Counted from the first letter of the stretch, positions 27,568 through 35,788 are shown. The stretch is 64,000 nucleotides of DNA from Silicimonas sp. (GCA_022826385.1 JAJDUZ010000036.1:52608-116607), one strand, 5' to 3'. The notes: generated by a model from the letters alone, not told the origin. Numbers and translations are program-made.

Positions 27568-28209
27568 TCATTCCGCGGCAAGCGAGGAATTATAGCTGTA
27601 TGTTTCCCAGTCGGGCTTGTAATCGGCGTCGGCCTGATTGCCCCAAACGGTCCAGCCCTCGCGAATACCGCGACCGAAAAGCTCGAGATATGGGCCCCAG
27701 GAACAGTCCTCGATCACCTTGTATTGCTCGTCCGGCTTGCGAGAATGCTCGCGTTTGCGGCTTTGGATCATGTTGACCTGACGCCGGCCTGGCGCTTCGG
27801 TGCGCACGTTTTTGCCCCGCGTGCCGAACAGCAGGATCTCGGTCACATTGCGGAAATAGAAACCCACCCCGCGCCCGTCCGAGCCGCCATCCTTGCGGAT
27901 CTTGTGCCAGATGATGTTGGATTTATACTCAAACCCCCATGCTTTCAGCACTTCGAGCCCTTCCGGCAGCAGGGCGTTAGGCACCCAGAGATAGCAATGT
28001 GCGCGGTCTTCCAGATGCTCGGACACGGGAAGCGCGCAGATATCCGACAGGTCCATCGTGGGATAACGGGCGAGACGTTTGTGTTCCGGCGCGACTTTTC
28101 CGGTGCGGTTGACAAAGCGCCACGGGGGATCGGCCAGCACGGTGCCGAACCGGTCTTTGCCCAGGAAATCGGCAAGGTCTTGTGCTGCGCTCTTCGTCAT
28201 ATCCAACAT
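27568..28209 (-). CDS. MT-A70 family adenine-N6 DNA methyltransferase
   Basis: 213 residues with the MT-A70 signature: VLADPPW (DPPW at 27-30, the catalytic motif IV), CYLWVPNALLPEG, NIIWHKIR, and FYFRNVTEILLFGTRG, which includes the S-adenosylmethionine-contacting strand. Bacterial MT-A70 proteins methylate adenine in DNA and include type II restriction-modification methylases. Lying 1 kb from the BglII-like endonuclease, it is the candidate modification partner, though it could also be an orphan methylase. ATG 28209 is preceded by GGAG nine bases upstream. Confidence 0.8.
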   Translation of the reverse strand: MLDMTKSAAQDLADFLGKDRFGTVLADPPWRFVNRTGKVAPEHKRLARYPTMDLSDICALPVSEHLEDRAHCYLWVPNALLPEGLEVLKAWGFEYKSNIIWHKIRKDGGSDGRGVGFYFRNVTEILLFGTRGKNVRTEAPGRRQVNMIQSRKREHSRKPDEQYKVIEDCSWGPYLELFGRGIREGWTVWGNQADADYKPDWETYSYNSSLAAE

Positions 28210-28273
28210 GATGATCGCTCCGCCTAAGGATGACCAGTGGAACAATAGGAGAACACGCAGCCCTTTGCAATCG

Positions 28274-28990
28274 TCAGACGCGTTCCAGAGCCGCAGCTTC
28301 ACGCTCGATTGCAAGAACGACATCTTCCGGCCGGCCGTCGCGCTTTTCCACCAACGCCTGAACCATGTCACCAAGTTCCGAGATCCGGCTTCTTTCGGCA
28401 CATTTTGCCAGCCCGGACAAGAACCTGGACAGGTAATCCAGTGTTTCTGCATCCGAACCCGATCGCAGCAACTCGGCGGCCAGCGACAAGTCGTCCTTCA
28501 GTGCAATCGGGTCAGGTTGCACATCATCCGCGTCCGGGCGGACCACCGAGCGGGGGCGATGGTCGTGCGGCAGAAGCGACAGCGCGGCGTTCTGAAACTC
28601 TGACACCGAGGCCAGCGGCTTTGGCAGGAACGTATCGGCCCCGGCGGCCAAGGCCGCGCTGGCAAGGCTTTCGTCGCCGGATGTCGCGATGATCCCGTCA
28701 ATTCTTGGGTCGGCCTTGGACATCTGTTCGATCAATTGCAGCCCCGACCCATCGGGCAGGCCAAGATCGACGACCGCGATGCGGGGGCGATAGGTGCGCA
28801 GGTGCCGTTCAGCCGAGGCAAGGCTTTCTGCCCGCCGGATACGGGCGCCCGACCTTTGGCAAATCAAACGCAGCGCTTCGCAAGCATGTCGGCTGTCTTC
28901 AACGACCAGAATGATCGTTCCCAACAGGGGCCGCTCCGCCGTGGGCGGTTGCAACATCACCAGTTCTTCCAGTGTCTCGGGCATATCCAT
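28274..28990 (-). CDS. response regulator with receiver domain and unassigned helical tail
   Basis: 238 residues. The receiver domain occupies about 25-145: acidic pair VVEDS, phospho-acceptor VVDLGLPDGSGL, switch TSGDE and the conserved FLPKPL lysine. The C-terminal 80 residues are helical (DLSLAAELLRSG, FLSGLAKCAERS, MVQALVEKRDG) with no DNA-binding or enzymatic motif, so it probably acts through protein contact. No kinase is nearby. It is divergent from mce; the methyltransferase follows on the same strand after 64 bases. Confidence 0.8.
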   Translation of the reverse strand: MDMPETLEELVMLQPPTAERPLLGTIILVVEDSRHACEALRLICQRSGARIRRAESLASAERHLRTYRPRIAVVDLGLPDGSGLQLIEQMSKADPRIDGIIATSGDESLASAALAAGADTFLPKPLASVSEFQNAALSLLPHDHRPRSVVRPDADDVQPDPIALKDDLSLAAELLRSGSDAETLDYLSRFLSGLAKCAERSRISELGDMVQALVEKRDGRPEDVVLAIEREAAALERV

Positions 28991-29123
28991 TCTCCAGCAA
29001 CAGCAGGAACATTAGGGCGCAGAATGGCTAATGGGCCGTTAAGGCTGACCTGCGGCGCTCTGCCCCTTGTCGCGGGCGGATTGCGTGCCATAACCCCGGA
29101 TGACACTGAAAAGGGTGAGAATG

Positions 29124-29528
29124 ATGATCGGACGGTTGAACCACGTGGCCATCGCGGTGCCGGATCTGGAGGCGGCGGCGGCGCAATATCGCGATACGCT
29201 GGGCGCAGAAGTCGGCCCGCCGCAGGACGAGCCGGATCACGGCGTGACCGTGGTTTTCATCACGCTGCCCAACACCAAGATCGAGTTGCTCTATCCATTG
29301 GGTGATGCCTCTCCGATTGCGGGGTTTCTTGAAAAGAACCCGTCGGGCGGCATTCACCATATCTGCTATGAAGTCGAAGACATCCGCGCCGCGGCCGCGC
29401 AACTGACGGCCTCGGGCGCGCGTGTGCTGGGCGATGGCGAGCCGAAAATCGGAGCGCATGGCAAGCCGGTTCTGTTCCTGCATCCCAAGGATTTCACCGG
29501 CACGCTTGTCGAGTTGGAGGAAGTCTGA
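29124..29528 (+). CDS. mce: methylmalonyl-CoA epimerase
   Basis: Interconverts (2R)- and (2S)-methylmalonyl-CoA in the propionyl-CoA route to succinyl-CoA. 134 residues of the VOC fold: RLNHVAIAVPDLEAAAAQYRDTLGA at the start with metal His, EDEPDHGVTV-like loop, GGIHHICYEVEDI with the second metal His and late KPVLFLHPKDFTGTLVELEE with Glu. Start MIGRLNH at 29124 is the conserved one (29121 is also possible). Overlaps the DUF1467 gene by one base. Confidence 0.92.
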   Translation: MIGRLNHVAIAVPDLEAAAAQYRDTLGAEVGPPQDEPDHGVTVVFITLPNTKIELLYPLGDASPIAGFLEKNPSGGIHHICYEVEDIRAAAAQLTASGARVLGDGEPKIGAHGKPVLFLHPKDFTGTLVELEEV

Positions 29529-29812
29529 TGGGTCCCGTTTCCGGTCTCGTTCTCTTTGCCGTCGTCTGGTTCATGGTGCTCTTCGTCGTGTTGCCGATCC
29601 GGTTGGAAACGCAAGGCGACGTGGGCGAGAAGGTCGAAGGCACCCATGCAGGGTCGCCGGCCACCGGGTTCTCGATGCGGCGACGTCTTCGACTGACAAC
29701 GATCTGGGCCATTCCGATCTGGGCGGTGATCGCGGGCGTGATCCTTTACGGGGACATCACCGTGCGCGACATCGACATGTTTGGCCGGATGGCGCCCTCG
29801 GCCAGCGAATAA
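29528..29812 (+). CDS. DUF1467 membrane protein
   Basis: 94 residues, two transmembrane helices (about 5-23 and 60-77) and the DUF1467 loop between: LPIRLETQGDVGEKVEGTHAGSP. DUF1467 proteins are restricted largely to Alphaproteobacteria and commonly sit directly after mce, as here. Function unknown. Its start overlaps the mce stop (TGATG). A hairpin terminator follows. Confidence 0.85.
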   Translation: MGPVSGLVLFAVVWFMVLFVVLPIRLETQGDVGEKVEGTHAGSPATGFSMRRRLRLTTIWAIPIWAVIAGVILYGDITVRDIDMFGRMAPSASE

Positions 29813-29818
29813 ACGATA

Positions 29819-29841
29819 TGGCCCCCCGCGCGGAGGGGCCA
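29819..29841. terminator. hairpin between convergent genes
   Basis: TGGCCCC-N9-GGGGCCA just after the DUF1467 stop and before the stop of the CMD gene; a seven-pair stem usable from both sides, with AAATGG rather than a T-run on the right. Confidence 0.45.
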
Positions 29842-29847
29842 AATGGT

Positions 29848-30405
29848 TCAGGCCGCTTTCTGCCAGAGGAACTTCTGCATCACCTGGTCGACCGGCGTGT
29901 CGGCAAGGTGGTTGGTATAGTTCGACATGACCTTCTGAGCGAGGCCCAGCACCACCTCGAGGATGTGCTTGTTCGTATAGCCTGCGTCGAGGAACGCCTG
30001 CACATCAGCGTCCGAGACGTTGCCGCGCTCGCGGACCATCTGCAGCGTGAAGGTGCGAAGCGCTTCGAGTTTTGCGCTGGGCAGGGCGGTTTCGTTGCGG
30101 AGCGCGTCGATGATGGCGTCATCGACCTTCATCATCTTGGCAATGCCGGTATGTGCCGGGACGCAATAATGGCATTCGTGTTCGACGTTGATGGTCTGCC
30201 AGACGACCGTCAATTCGTCGGCGTCGAAGCTGGTGTTTTCGGCGAATAGCTTGTGCAGCACCTGATAGCCTTCCAGCAGGGCCGGGCTTTCCGACATCAC
30301 GGCGTGCAGGCCGGGAATGCGGCCAACGGCGGCCTGCGATTTGGCAAGAAGGGGTTTCGAAGCTTCGGGGGCGGTGTCGAGTGTGTGCAGGTCGAAGTCG
30401 GCCAT
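29848..30405 (-). CDS. carboxymuconolactone decarboxylase (AhpD-like) family protein
   Basis: 185 residues with the CMD/AhpD helical core and the redox motif CHYC in VEHECHYCVPAH, followed by the usual histidine three residues on. Members with CxxC act as peroxidase partners or oxidoreductases rather than decarboxylases. Start MADFDLHTL at 30405. The gene faces a TetR regulator, and three copies of one palindrome fill the shared promoter, so the two very likely form a repressor-target pair induced by an oxidant or an electrophile. Confidence 0.85.
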   Translation of the reverse strand: MADFDLHTLDTAPEASKPLLAKSQAAVGRIPGLHAVMSESPALLEGYQVLHKLFAENTSFDADELTVVWQTINVEHECHYCVPAHTGIAKMMKVDDAIIDALRNETALPSAKLEALRTFTLQMVRERGNVSDADVQAFLDAGYTNKHILEVVLGLAQKVMSNYTNHLADTPVDQVMQKFLWQKAA

Positions 30406-30428
30406 GGGTCTGTCCTTTGTTCGGTTTT

Positions 30429-30509
30429 TTGAGTGGTCACTCAAGAATGAATCGGTGTGTAGCTTTACTTGAGCGATCACTCAAGTTATATTTTTGAGCG
30501 ATCACTCAA
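30429..30509. promoter_or_regulatory. three copies of a 16-bp palindromic operator
   Basis: Site 1 (30429-30444) TTGAGTGGTCACTCAA, site 2 (30469-30484) TTGAGCGATCACTCAA, site 3 (30494-30509) identical to site 2. They occupy the gap between the CMD gene and the TetR gene; site 3 ends 15 bases before the TetR start. Consensus is TTGAGYGRTCACTCAA. Their shape and position fit operators for the adjacent TetR protein, with autoregulation; binding is inferred. Confidence 0.8.
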
Positions 30510-30523
30510 GCGAGAGACTGCCC

Positions 30524-31120
30524 ATGGCCCGGAAAGCCACATTTGACCGAGACGACATCCTGATGCGCGCGCGCGATCTCTTCTGGCGGAAGGGCTATCA
30601 CGCGACGTCGCTTAAGGATTTGGAACAGGTTCTGGAGCTAAAGCCGGGCAGCATCTATGCCGCCTTCGGCTCGAAAGAGGCGCTGTTCTCGGACGCTTTG
30701 CGCGTCTACGCGCGCGGGTCGCGCAGCGAACTGGTCGAAGCTTACGAGGCCGGACTGTCGCCATTGGCGGCCTTGGCCGCGCATGCCCGGTCTCTTGGCG
30801 GGCTCTGCGATGCAGACCGGCCGGCGCGGGCCTGCATGCTGGTGAAGACCATTCTGGAACATCCCGATGAAGACAGCCCCGTCCGGCATCTGGCGGAAGA
30901 CCTGATGGACGAGGCCGGCGCACGCTTCATCGAAGGGTTCCGCCGGGCAAAAGCCGCGGGCGAATTGCCCGAAAAGGCCGACCCCGAGCGCTTGGGCCGC
31001 AAGTTCCAGTCGGACGTGATCGGCCTGCGCGCCATCGCGCAACGCTCGAACGGGGGCGATCTGGTGCCTATGCTGGCCGAGGATCTGGCGCAAAGCGTCG
31101 AGGCGATGCGGCAGGCCTAG
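30524..31120 (+). CDS. TetR/AcrR family transcriptional regulator
   Basis: 198 residues. The N-terminal helix-turn-helix is standard TetR (DDILMRARDLFWRKGYHATSLKDLEQVLELKPGS split over helices 1-3, then IYAAFGSKEALF), and the rest is a helical ligand domain. ATG 30524 is preferred over an in-frame TTG that falls inside operator 3. Expected to repress itself and the divergent CMD gene. Its TAG stop is shared on the palindrome CTAG with the convergent EI24 gene. Confidence 0.9.
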   Translation: MARKATFDRDDILMRARDLFWRKGYHATSLKDLEQVLELKPGSIYAAFGSKEALFSDALRVYARGSRSELVEAYEAGLSPLAALAAHARSLGGLCDADRPARACMLVKTILEHPDEDSPVRHLAEDLMDEAGARFIEGFRRAKAAGELPEKADPERLGRKFQSDVIGLRAIAQRSNGGDLVPMLAEDLAQSVEAMRQA

Positions 31121-31803
31121 GCGCTGCGGTTCAGCCCGTGGAAGATGTGGGTGAAGGTCGCGACACCAAGGATGGGGATCACAAGGTTCAGCACCGGGAT
31201 CGAAAGCGGCACCGCCATGCAGATGCCCGCCGCCCAGATCGTGATCAGGTTCCGCCGGAACGAGGCACTTGCCTCGCGGCGCTCCATCCGCCGGACGGCA
31301 ATCATCCGGTAGTATTCCCGCGCCAGCAGGAACCCGTTCAGCCCATAGAACACGAACGGCGCGAGTGGCGTGATGTAAAGCACAAGCGCCGCAAGGTTCG
31401 CGATCACGATCACGCCCAGAAAGGTCAGGCTTTCGCGCAGAGTGTCGGCCAGCGGGATCTGCGGGGCCGGTTTCAGATGCGCATAGTGCCGCGCCTCGAC
31501 CGCGTCGGTCACATCGTCAAGGAAGATGCCGGTAAAGGCCGAGGCGACCGGCACCATCAGGAAGACCGACAGAACCAGCATCAGCCCCAGAGATCCCCAC
31601 GACAGAAGCGCGTTTGACACTCCGATCTCGCCAATCCACGGCAGGGTGATGGCATCGGGGACCAGCCATGCGATGCCCCAGAAGGCAAAGGCATAAAGCC
31701 CCATCAGCAAAAGCACCGTCAGCCCCACGCCGCGCAACAACACGCTGCGAAAGCGCGGGTCGGCCATCTGGGCCAAGGCCCGGAAGAACGCCGTGAGGAT
31801 CAC
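31117..31803 (-). CDS. EI24/CysZ-like membrane protein
   Basis: 228 residues with about four to six hydrophobic segments and the EI24 pattern: a pair of helices early, DDVTDAVEARHY on the cytoplasmic face, then APFVFYGLNGFLLAREYYRMIAVRR, typical of this family. CysZ of the same fold is a sulfate permease, but most EI24 proteins have no known substrate. GTG 31803 overlaps the nitroreductase stop (GTGA), the arrangement of a coupled operon; GTG 31815 is an alternative. Confidence 0.75.
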   Translation of the reverse strand: MILTAFFRALAQMADPRFRSVLLRGVGLTVLLLMGLYAFAFWGIAWLVPDAITLPWIGEIGVSNALLSWGSLGLMLVLSVFLMVPVASAFTGIFLDDVTDAVEARHYAHLKPAPQIPLADTLRESLTFLGVIVIANLAALVLYITPLAPFVFYGLNGFLLAREYYRMIAVRRMERREASASFRRNLITIWAAGICMAVPLSIPVLNLVIPILGVATFTHIFHGLNRSA

Positions 31804-32378
31804 GCGTCGATCCACTCGGTGATGGTGTCTATATCGGGGCGCGGACGCTCGGGCGGGGCGTTGGTCTCGGTTCCCAGATGGATAATCCCGGCAATGCTCT
31901 CATGCGGCATCAGGCCAAGGTGACGCTCGCGCCAATCGGCATCATGGCTGGCCCAGCCCGAAAGCCAGTTCGCCCCCCAGCCGGCAGCCAGCGCCGCGTT
32001 CAGAAGCTGCATGCAGACGGCCCCGGCGGACAGCGTCTGTTCGATCTCGGGGATCTTCTCGGACGGTTTCGGGCTGGAGATCACCACGATGGCAAGGCTT
32101 GCGCGGGCATATTCCTCGACCGCCTTCGCCACCTTCTCGGGCGCAATGCCAAGCGTTTCCCCTTGCGCTGGGATGGTGCCAGCCAGACGCGCAAGCGCCT
32201 GTTTTTCCAAGACAAGGAACCGCCAGGGTTCAAGCTTGCCATGGTCTGGCGTGCGGCCCGCGACGGTCAGCAACCGCCGGACTTCCTCCCGGTCCGGCAC
32301 CGGCGTCGTCAGGGTCTTGGCCGGGCGCGAGCGCCGGCTTTCCAGAAAGGCCAGCGCGGCCGGGTTTGGGTCGGGCAT
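31800..32378 (-). CDS. nitroreductase family protein
   Basis: 192-residue FMN-dependent nitroreductase of the short YdjA-like type: LESRRSRPAKTL, then GRTPDHGKLEPWRFLVLE at the flavin site, AGAVCMQLLNAALAAGWGANWLSG, and GIIHLGTE near the C-terminus. Such proteins reduce quinones or nitro compounds with NAD(P)H; true substrate unknown. ATG 32378 has AAGGAGA nine bases upstream. Cotranscribed with the EI24 gene. Confidence 0.85.
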   Translation of the reverse strand: MPDPNPAALAFLESRRSRPAKTLTTPVPDREEVRRLLTVAGRTPDHGKLEPWRFLVLEKQALARLAGTIPAQGETLGIAPEKVAKAVEEYARASLAIVVISSPKPSEKIPEIEQTLSAGAVCMQLLNAALAAGWGANWLSGWASHDADWRERHLGLMPHESIAGIIHLGTETNAPPERPRPDIDTITEWIDA

Positions 32379-32474
32379 GTCGTCTCCTTCGCTTGAAGGG
32401 AACCTATGGGGTGGGGGCGGGGATTTAAAGGTGACGCGACGAAACCGCTGACCTGCCGCCAAAGATGCGACCGG

Positions 32475-33584
32475 TCAGCCGATCTTTGCCGCCTCGACCA
32501 TCTCGCCAATCAACCCGTCGACAAAGGCGTCGAACCGGGCCGAGGGCTGGCGGATGTCGATCGTTGCCGCGAACGGGTCTTCGGCGGTGATCGCGCTGCC
32601 CGACATCTCTTGCAGCACGGCGTGACCGCAGAATGGGACATAGACCTCGGAATACCCGCCCTCATGCGCCATCATCAGCCGTCCGTCGCAGACATCCTCG
32701 GCGAGCGCCATCACCTGCGCGGTCATCGCGCGAAAGGTCTCGGCGCTGGCCATCATCCGCGACAGGGGATCAAACGCGGCCGCGTCGAACCCGCAGGCGA
32801 TGATAAGCACGTCAGGCTCGAAGGCCCGAATGGCGGGCAGGGCAAGGCGCTCCATCGCCGCCAGATAGCCCTTGTGGCCGGTGCCGGGGGGCAGGGGAAT
32901 GTTCAGGTTCGCCCCCAACCCGGCGCCGTCGCCCCGGTCGGCAAAATCGCCGGTGTCCAGCGGATAGTTCCGGTCCTGGTGCAGCGAAACCGTCAGGACG
33001 TCAGGGTCGCTATAGAACACCGCCTCGGTCCCGTTGCCATGGTGGACATCCCAGTCCAGCACGGCAAAGCGCTTGGCCAAGCCCTTGGCGCGCGCGGCTT
33101 CGACGGCGATGGCGATATTGGCCAGCAGGCAGAACCCGTTCTGCCAGTCGGGCATGCAGTGATGCCCGGGCGGGCGCGAGAGCGCATAGGCGTTCCGACA
33201 GGTGCCCCCCAGAACCGAGGTCAGAGCCTCGATCACCAGCCCGGCGGACAGGGCCGCCTGATCGTAGCCATCCGGTCCAAAGGGCGCACGCAGCCCGATC
33301 TCGCCGCCGCCAGCCTCTGCAGTCGCGCGGAATGTCTTCAGGAAGTCAACGGGATGCACGCGGGCCAGATCGTCGTCACTGGCAGGCGCCGCACTCGAAG
33401 TGTGAAGTTCGCGCATCAATCCGGTCACATCGAGAAGGTTCTTCAACCGCCGTTTGGTCTCGGGATCTTCCGGCAGGCCACCGGCCGCGAACGGCTGCAC
33501 CAACCCGCCGACGGGCATGGTGAACGCATAGTTGCCGCCGGCATGCCAGAAACAACGTTCGTCAAAGAAGAAACCGGTGGTCAT
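32475..33584 (-). CDS. histone-deacetylase-like amidohydrolase
   Basis: 369 residues of the arginase/deacetylase (HDAC-like) fold. Zinc and catalytic motifs: LSRPPGHHCMP (HH pair), FAVLDWDVHHGNGT (metal Asp and His), VLIIACGFDAA (metal Asp) and the late HEGGYSE (active-site Tyr). Bacterial members hydrolyse acetylated polyamines, acetoin-related or protein acetyl-lysine substrates; which one is unknown. The start is coupled to the CDGSH gene (ATGA overlap), an operon partner of unclear meaning. Confidence 0.88.
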   Translation of the reverse strand: MTTGFFFDERCFWHAGGNYAFTMPVGGLVQPFAAGGLPEDPETKRRLKNLLDVTGLMRELHTSSAAPASDDDLARVHPVDFLKTFRATAEAGGGEIGLRAPFGPDGYDQAALSAGLVIEALTSVLGGTCRNAYALSRPPGHHCMPDWQNGFCLLANIAIAVEAARAKGLAKRFAVLDWDVHHGNGTEAVFYSDPDVLTVSLHQDRNYPLDTGDFADRGDGAGLGANLNIPLPPGTGHKGYLAAMERLALPAIRAFEPDVLIIACGFDAAAFDPLSRMMASAETFRAMTAQVMALAEDVCDGRLMMAHEGGYSEVYVPFCGHAVLQEMSGSAITAEDPFAATIDIRQPSARFDAFVDGLIGEMVEAAKIG

Positions 33585-34213
33585 GTGTCGCCCGGAGCCT
33601 CGAAACCGGCTTCCTTGTGGCTGCCATCGCAGAAGGGCTTGTTCTTCGACTGCCCGCACCGGCAGAAGAACGCGCGTGTCCCCCGGTGCAACCGGTGCCC
33701 GGTCCCCGAGGTGATCTCCAGCGCCCCCCGTGCCTCGAGCGGACCGTTTTCGTGCTGAATGACCTCCAGCACTTCGCCCGGCGTGTCACCGGGCGCATCC
33801 TTGCCGGTTTCACCCGGTTCGCCCGTGGCTTTGAACCCGGACTCGACATGGGAATAGTCGCAAAACGGCATGTTCTTCGACTTGCCACAGCGGCACAGCG
33901 TGGCGCGCGTCATTGCTTCACCCTTGACCTTGAGCGACCCGTGAAGCGCATTCGGCCCGTTCTCGCAAAGGCTCATCCGGTTGATGCCGGGGGCGGTCTC
34001 CTCGGCGCCGGGTTTCGTAAAAGTCAGCGCGCCCGAAGGACAGGTGCGGATCATCGCGGCGATCTCTTCGGCCGGCGCCGCGTCAGGATCGACCCAGGGA
34101 CGGCGCGCGGGATCGAAGACCTGCGGCAGTTTCAGAAAACAGTTCCGCGCATGAATGCAGCGCTTCATATCGAAACTGATCGAAATGGACGTTCCGTCAT
34201 ATGTCTTGGGCAT
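33581..34213 (-). CDS. iron-sulfur protein: Fer4-like mono-cluster domain plus two CDGSH domains
   Basis: 210 residues. N-terminal domain (1-75) has CIHARNC and a later CPSGAL, the pattern of divergent 4Fe-4S mono-cluster (Fer4_19) proteins. Two CDGSH-type [2Fe-2S] motifs follow, CRCGKSKNMPFCDYSH and CRCGQSKNKPFCDGSH, each with three Cys and one His as ligands. The first has Tyr in place of the usual Gly in CDGSH. Likely an electron or cluster carrier; it is translationally coupled to the HDAC-like gene. Confidence 0.88.
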   Translation of the reverse strand: MPKTYDGTSISISFDMKRCIHARNCFLKLPQVFDPARRPWVDPDAAPAEEIAAMIRTCPSGALTFTKPGAEETAPGINRMSLCENGPNALHGSLKVKGEAMTRATLCRCGKSKNMPFCDYSHVESGFKATGEPGETGKDAPGDTPGEVLEVIQHENGPLEARGALEITSGTGHRLHRGTRAFFCRCGQSKNKPFCDGSHKEAGFEAPGDT

Positions 34214-34267
34214 GGGCCACCTCCTGCAACGGAAGCCTAGCCGCAGACGACGGAAAGAAAACCCCTG

Positions 34268-34345
34268 TCTCCATTGGCCCGCAAATATCCCGGGGGTCCG
34301 GGGGCAGAGCCCCCGGCGGCGCGACGGCGAAGCCGGCGCAACGCC
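34268..34345. repeat. REP-like dispersed element, copy B
   Basis: Same layout as 14830-14907, here with the hairpin CCGGGGGC-TCT-GCCCCCGG on the minus strand. It fills the gap between the folD stop and the CDGSH gene start, so it may also act as a terminator or mRNA end hairpin for folD. Confidence 0.7.
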
Positions 34346-35248
34346 TCAGGCGGTCAGACCGTCGGGTTCGGCCAGACCATTGGCCCGGCAGCACGCGGTG
34401 ACCGTGTTGGCCAGAAGGCAGGCGATGGTCATCGGGCCGACGCCGCCCGGAACCGGCGTGATGGCGCCTGCAACCTCGGCGCAGCTGTCGAAGTGGCAAT
34501 CGCCCACCAACCGGGTTTTGCCATCGCCCTTCTCGGGCGCGTCGATCCGGTTGATGCCCACATCGATCACCGTGGCGCCCGGCTTGATCCAGTCGCCCGG
34601 CACCATCTCGGGACGTCCGACAGCGGCCACCACGATATCGGCACCCCGCACAACATCCGGCAGATCCTTGGTGCGGCTGTGCGCAATGGTCACTGTGCAA
34701 CTGTCGCCCAGCAACAATTGCGCCATGGGTTTGCCGACGATGTTCGACCGCCCGATCACCACGGCATTCAGGCCCGACAGGCTGCCATGATGGTCGCGCA
34801 GCATCATCAGGCATCCAAGCGGCGTACACGGCACCATGCTTTTCTGTCCGGTGCCCAGAAGGCCGACATTCGAGATATGGAACCCGTCGACATCCTTGGC
34901 CGGGTCGATCGCGTTGATCACAAGGTCTTCGTCCAGATGATCCGGCAGCGGCAATTGCACCAGAATACCATGCACGCCGGCATCCTTGTTCAGGTCGTCG
35001 ATCAGCGCCAGCAGGGTCTCTTCCGACGTGTCGGCGTCCAGCTTGTGCTCGATCGAGTTCATGCCAACCTCGACCGTCTGCTTGCCCTTGTTGCGCACGT
35101 AAACCTGGCTGGCCGGGTCTTCGCCGACCAGCACCACGGCGAGGCCTGGGGTGATGCCTTGGGCTTCCTTGATGCGGGCGACGTGGGTGGCGACTTTTTC
35201 GCGCACGGTGGCGGCGAAGGCTTTGCCGTCAATGATCTGGGCCGTCAT
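34346..35248 (-). CDS. folD: methylenetetrahydrofolate dehydrogenase / cyclohydrolase
   Basis: Bifunctional one-carbon enzyme interconverting 5,10-methylene-, methenyl- and 10-formyl-tetrahydrofolate. 300 residues with [15 protein letters not shown] (catalytic Lys in the YVxxK motif), [21 protein letters not shown], the NADP site [17 protein letters not shown] and late [14 protein letters not shown] 35248 has GGAG seven bases upstream; an in-frame codon 12 bases earlier is less likely. Confidence 0.96.
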   Translation of the reverse strand: MTAQIIDGKAFAATVREKVATHVARIKEAQGITPGLAVVLVGEDPASQVYVRNKGKQTVEVGMNSIEHKLDADTSEETLLALIDDLNKDAGVHGILVQLPLPDHLDEDLVINAIDPAKDVDGFHISNVGLLGTGQKSMVPCTPLGCLMMLRDHHGSLSGLNAVVIGRSNIVGKPMAQLLLGDSCTVTIAHSRTKDLPDVVRGADIVVAAVGRPEMVPGDWIKPGATVIDVGINRIDAPEKGDGKTRLVGDCHFDSCAEVAGAITPVPGGVGPMTIACLLANTVTACCRANGLAEPDGLTA

Positions 35249-35303
35249 GAGCAACTCCATTCTTTGTCTCGGAACACATGCCGGATTCGCGATGCGCGGT
35301 CGA

Positions 35304-35326
35304 TGAAAAAAGCGACGCGTTTTTCA
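35304..35326 (-). terminator. terminator downstream of ogt
   Basis: TGAAAAA-N9-TTTTTCA with an inner GCG/CGC pairing. It lies 10-32 bases beyond the ogt stop on the minus strand and ahead of folD, so it probably separates the two transcripts. Confidence 0.45.
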
Positions 35327-35335
35327 CGAAGGCCG

Positions 35336-35788
35336 TCAAATCAGCAGGCCCGCCGCGCCTTCGTGTTTCAGAAGGGCGACTTTCGTCTCGACCCCGGTGC
35401 CGCCCGAAAAGCCACCCAGCGAGGTCGCGCCCAGAACCCGGTGACACGGGATGATCACCGGGATGGGGTTGCCGCCACAGGCCTGCCCGATGGCTTGGGC
35501 GGGCACGCCAATCGCTTTGGCGAGATCGCCATAAGTTCTTGTTTCCCCAAAAGGAATGTTGAGCATCTCGGTGCAGACCCGTTGTTGCAGGTCCGAGCCG
35601 TGGACGGTGAGGGGCAGGTCGAAGGTCTCGCGCACGCCATCGAAATAGCCACAGATCTGCGCGGCTGCGTCCTGCAGCAAAGGGGAGGTGTCCGACGCGC
35701 CGTCTTCCCAACGGACGCGGGTGATCGCGCCCGCGTCTTCGGTCAATGTCAGAGGTCCGACAGGGGTATTCACACTCAGGCGGGGCAT
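35336..35788 (-). CDS. ogt: methylated-DNA-protein cysteine methyltransferase
   Basis: Removes methyl from O6-methylguanine in DNA in a suicidal reaction. 150 residues with the Ogt/MGMT C-terminal domain: IPFGETRTYGDLAKAIG, then the active-site IPCHRVLGATSLGGFSGG with acceptor Cys, and the conserved RV/GGFSGG loop. The N-terminal domain is short, as in Ogt. ATG 35788 chosen; long upstream frame lacks family support. The region 35789-36068 contains no recognisable gene or motif. Confidence 0.93.
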   Translation of the reverse strand: MPRLSVNTPVGPLTLTEDAGAITRVRWEDGASDTSPLLQDAAAQICGYFDGVRETFDLPLTVHGSDLQQRVCTEMLNIPFGETRTYGDLAKAIGVPAQAIGQACGGNPIPVIIPCHRVLGATSLGGFSGGTGVETKVALLKHEGAAGLLI

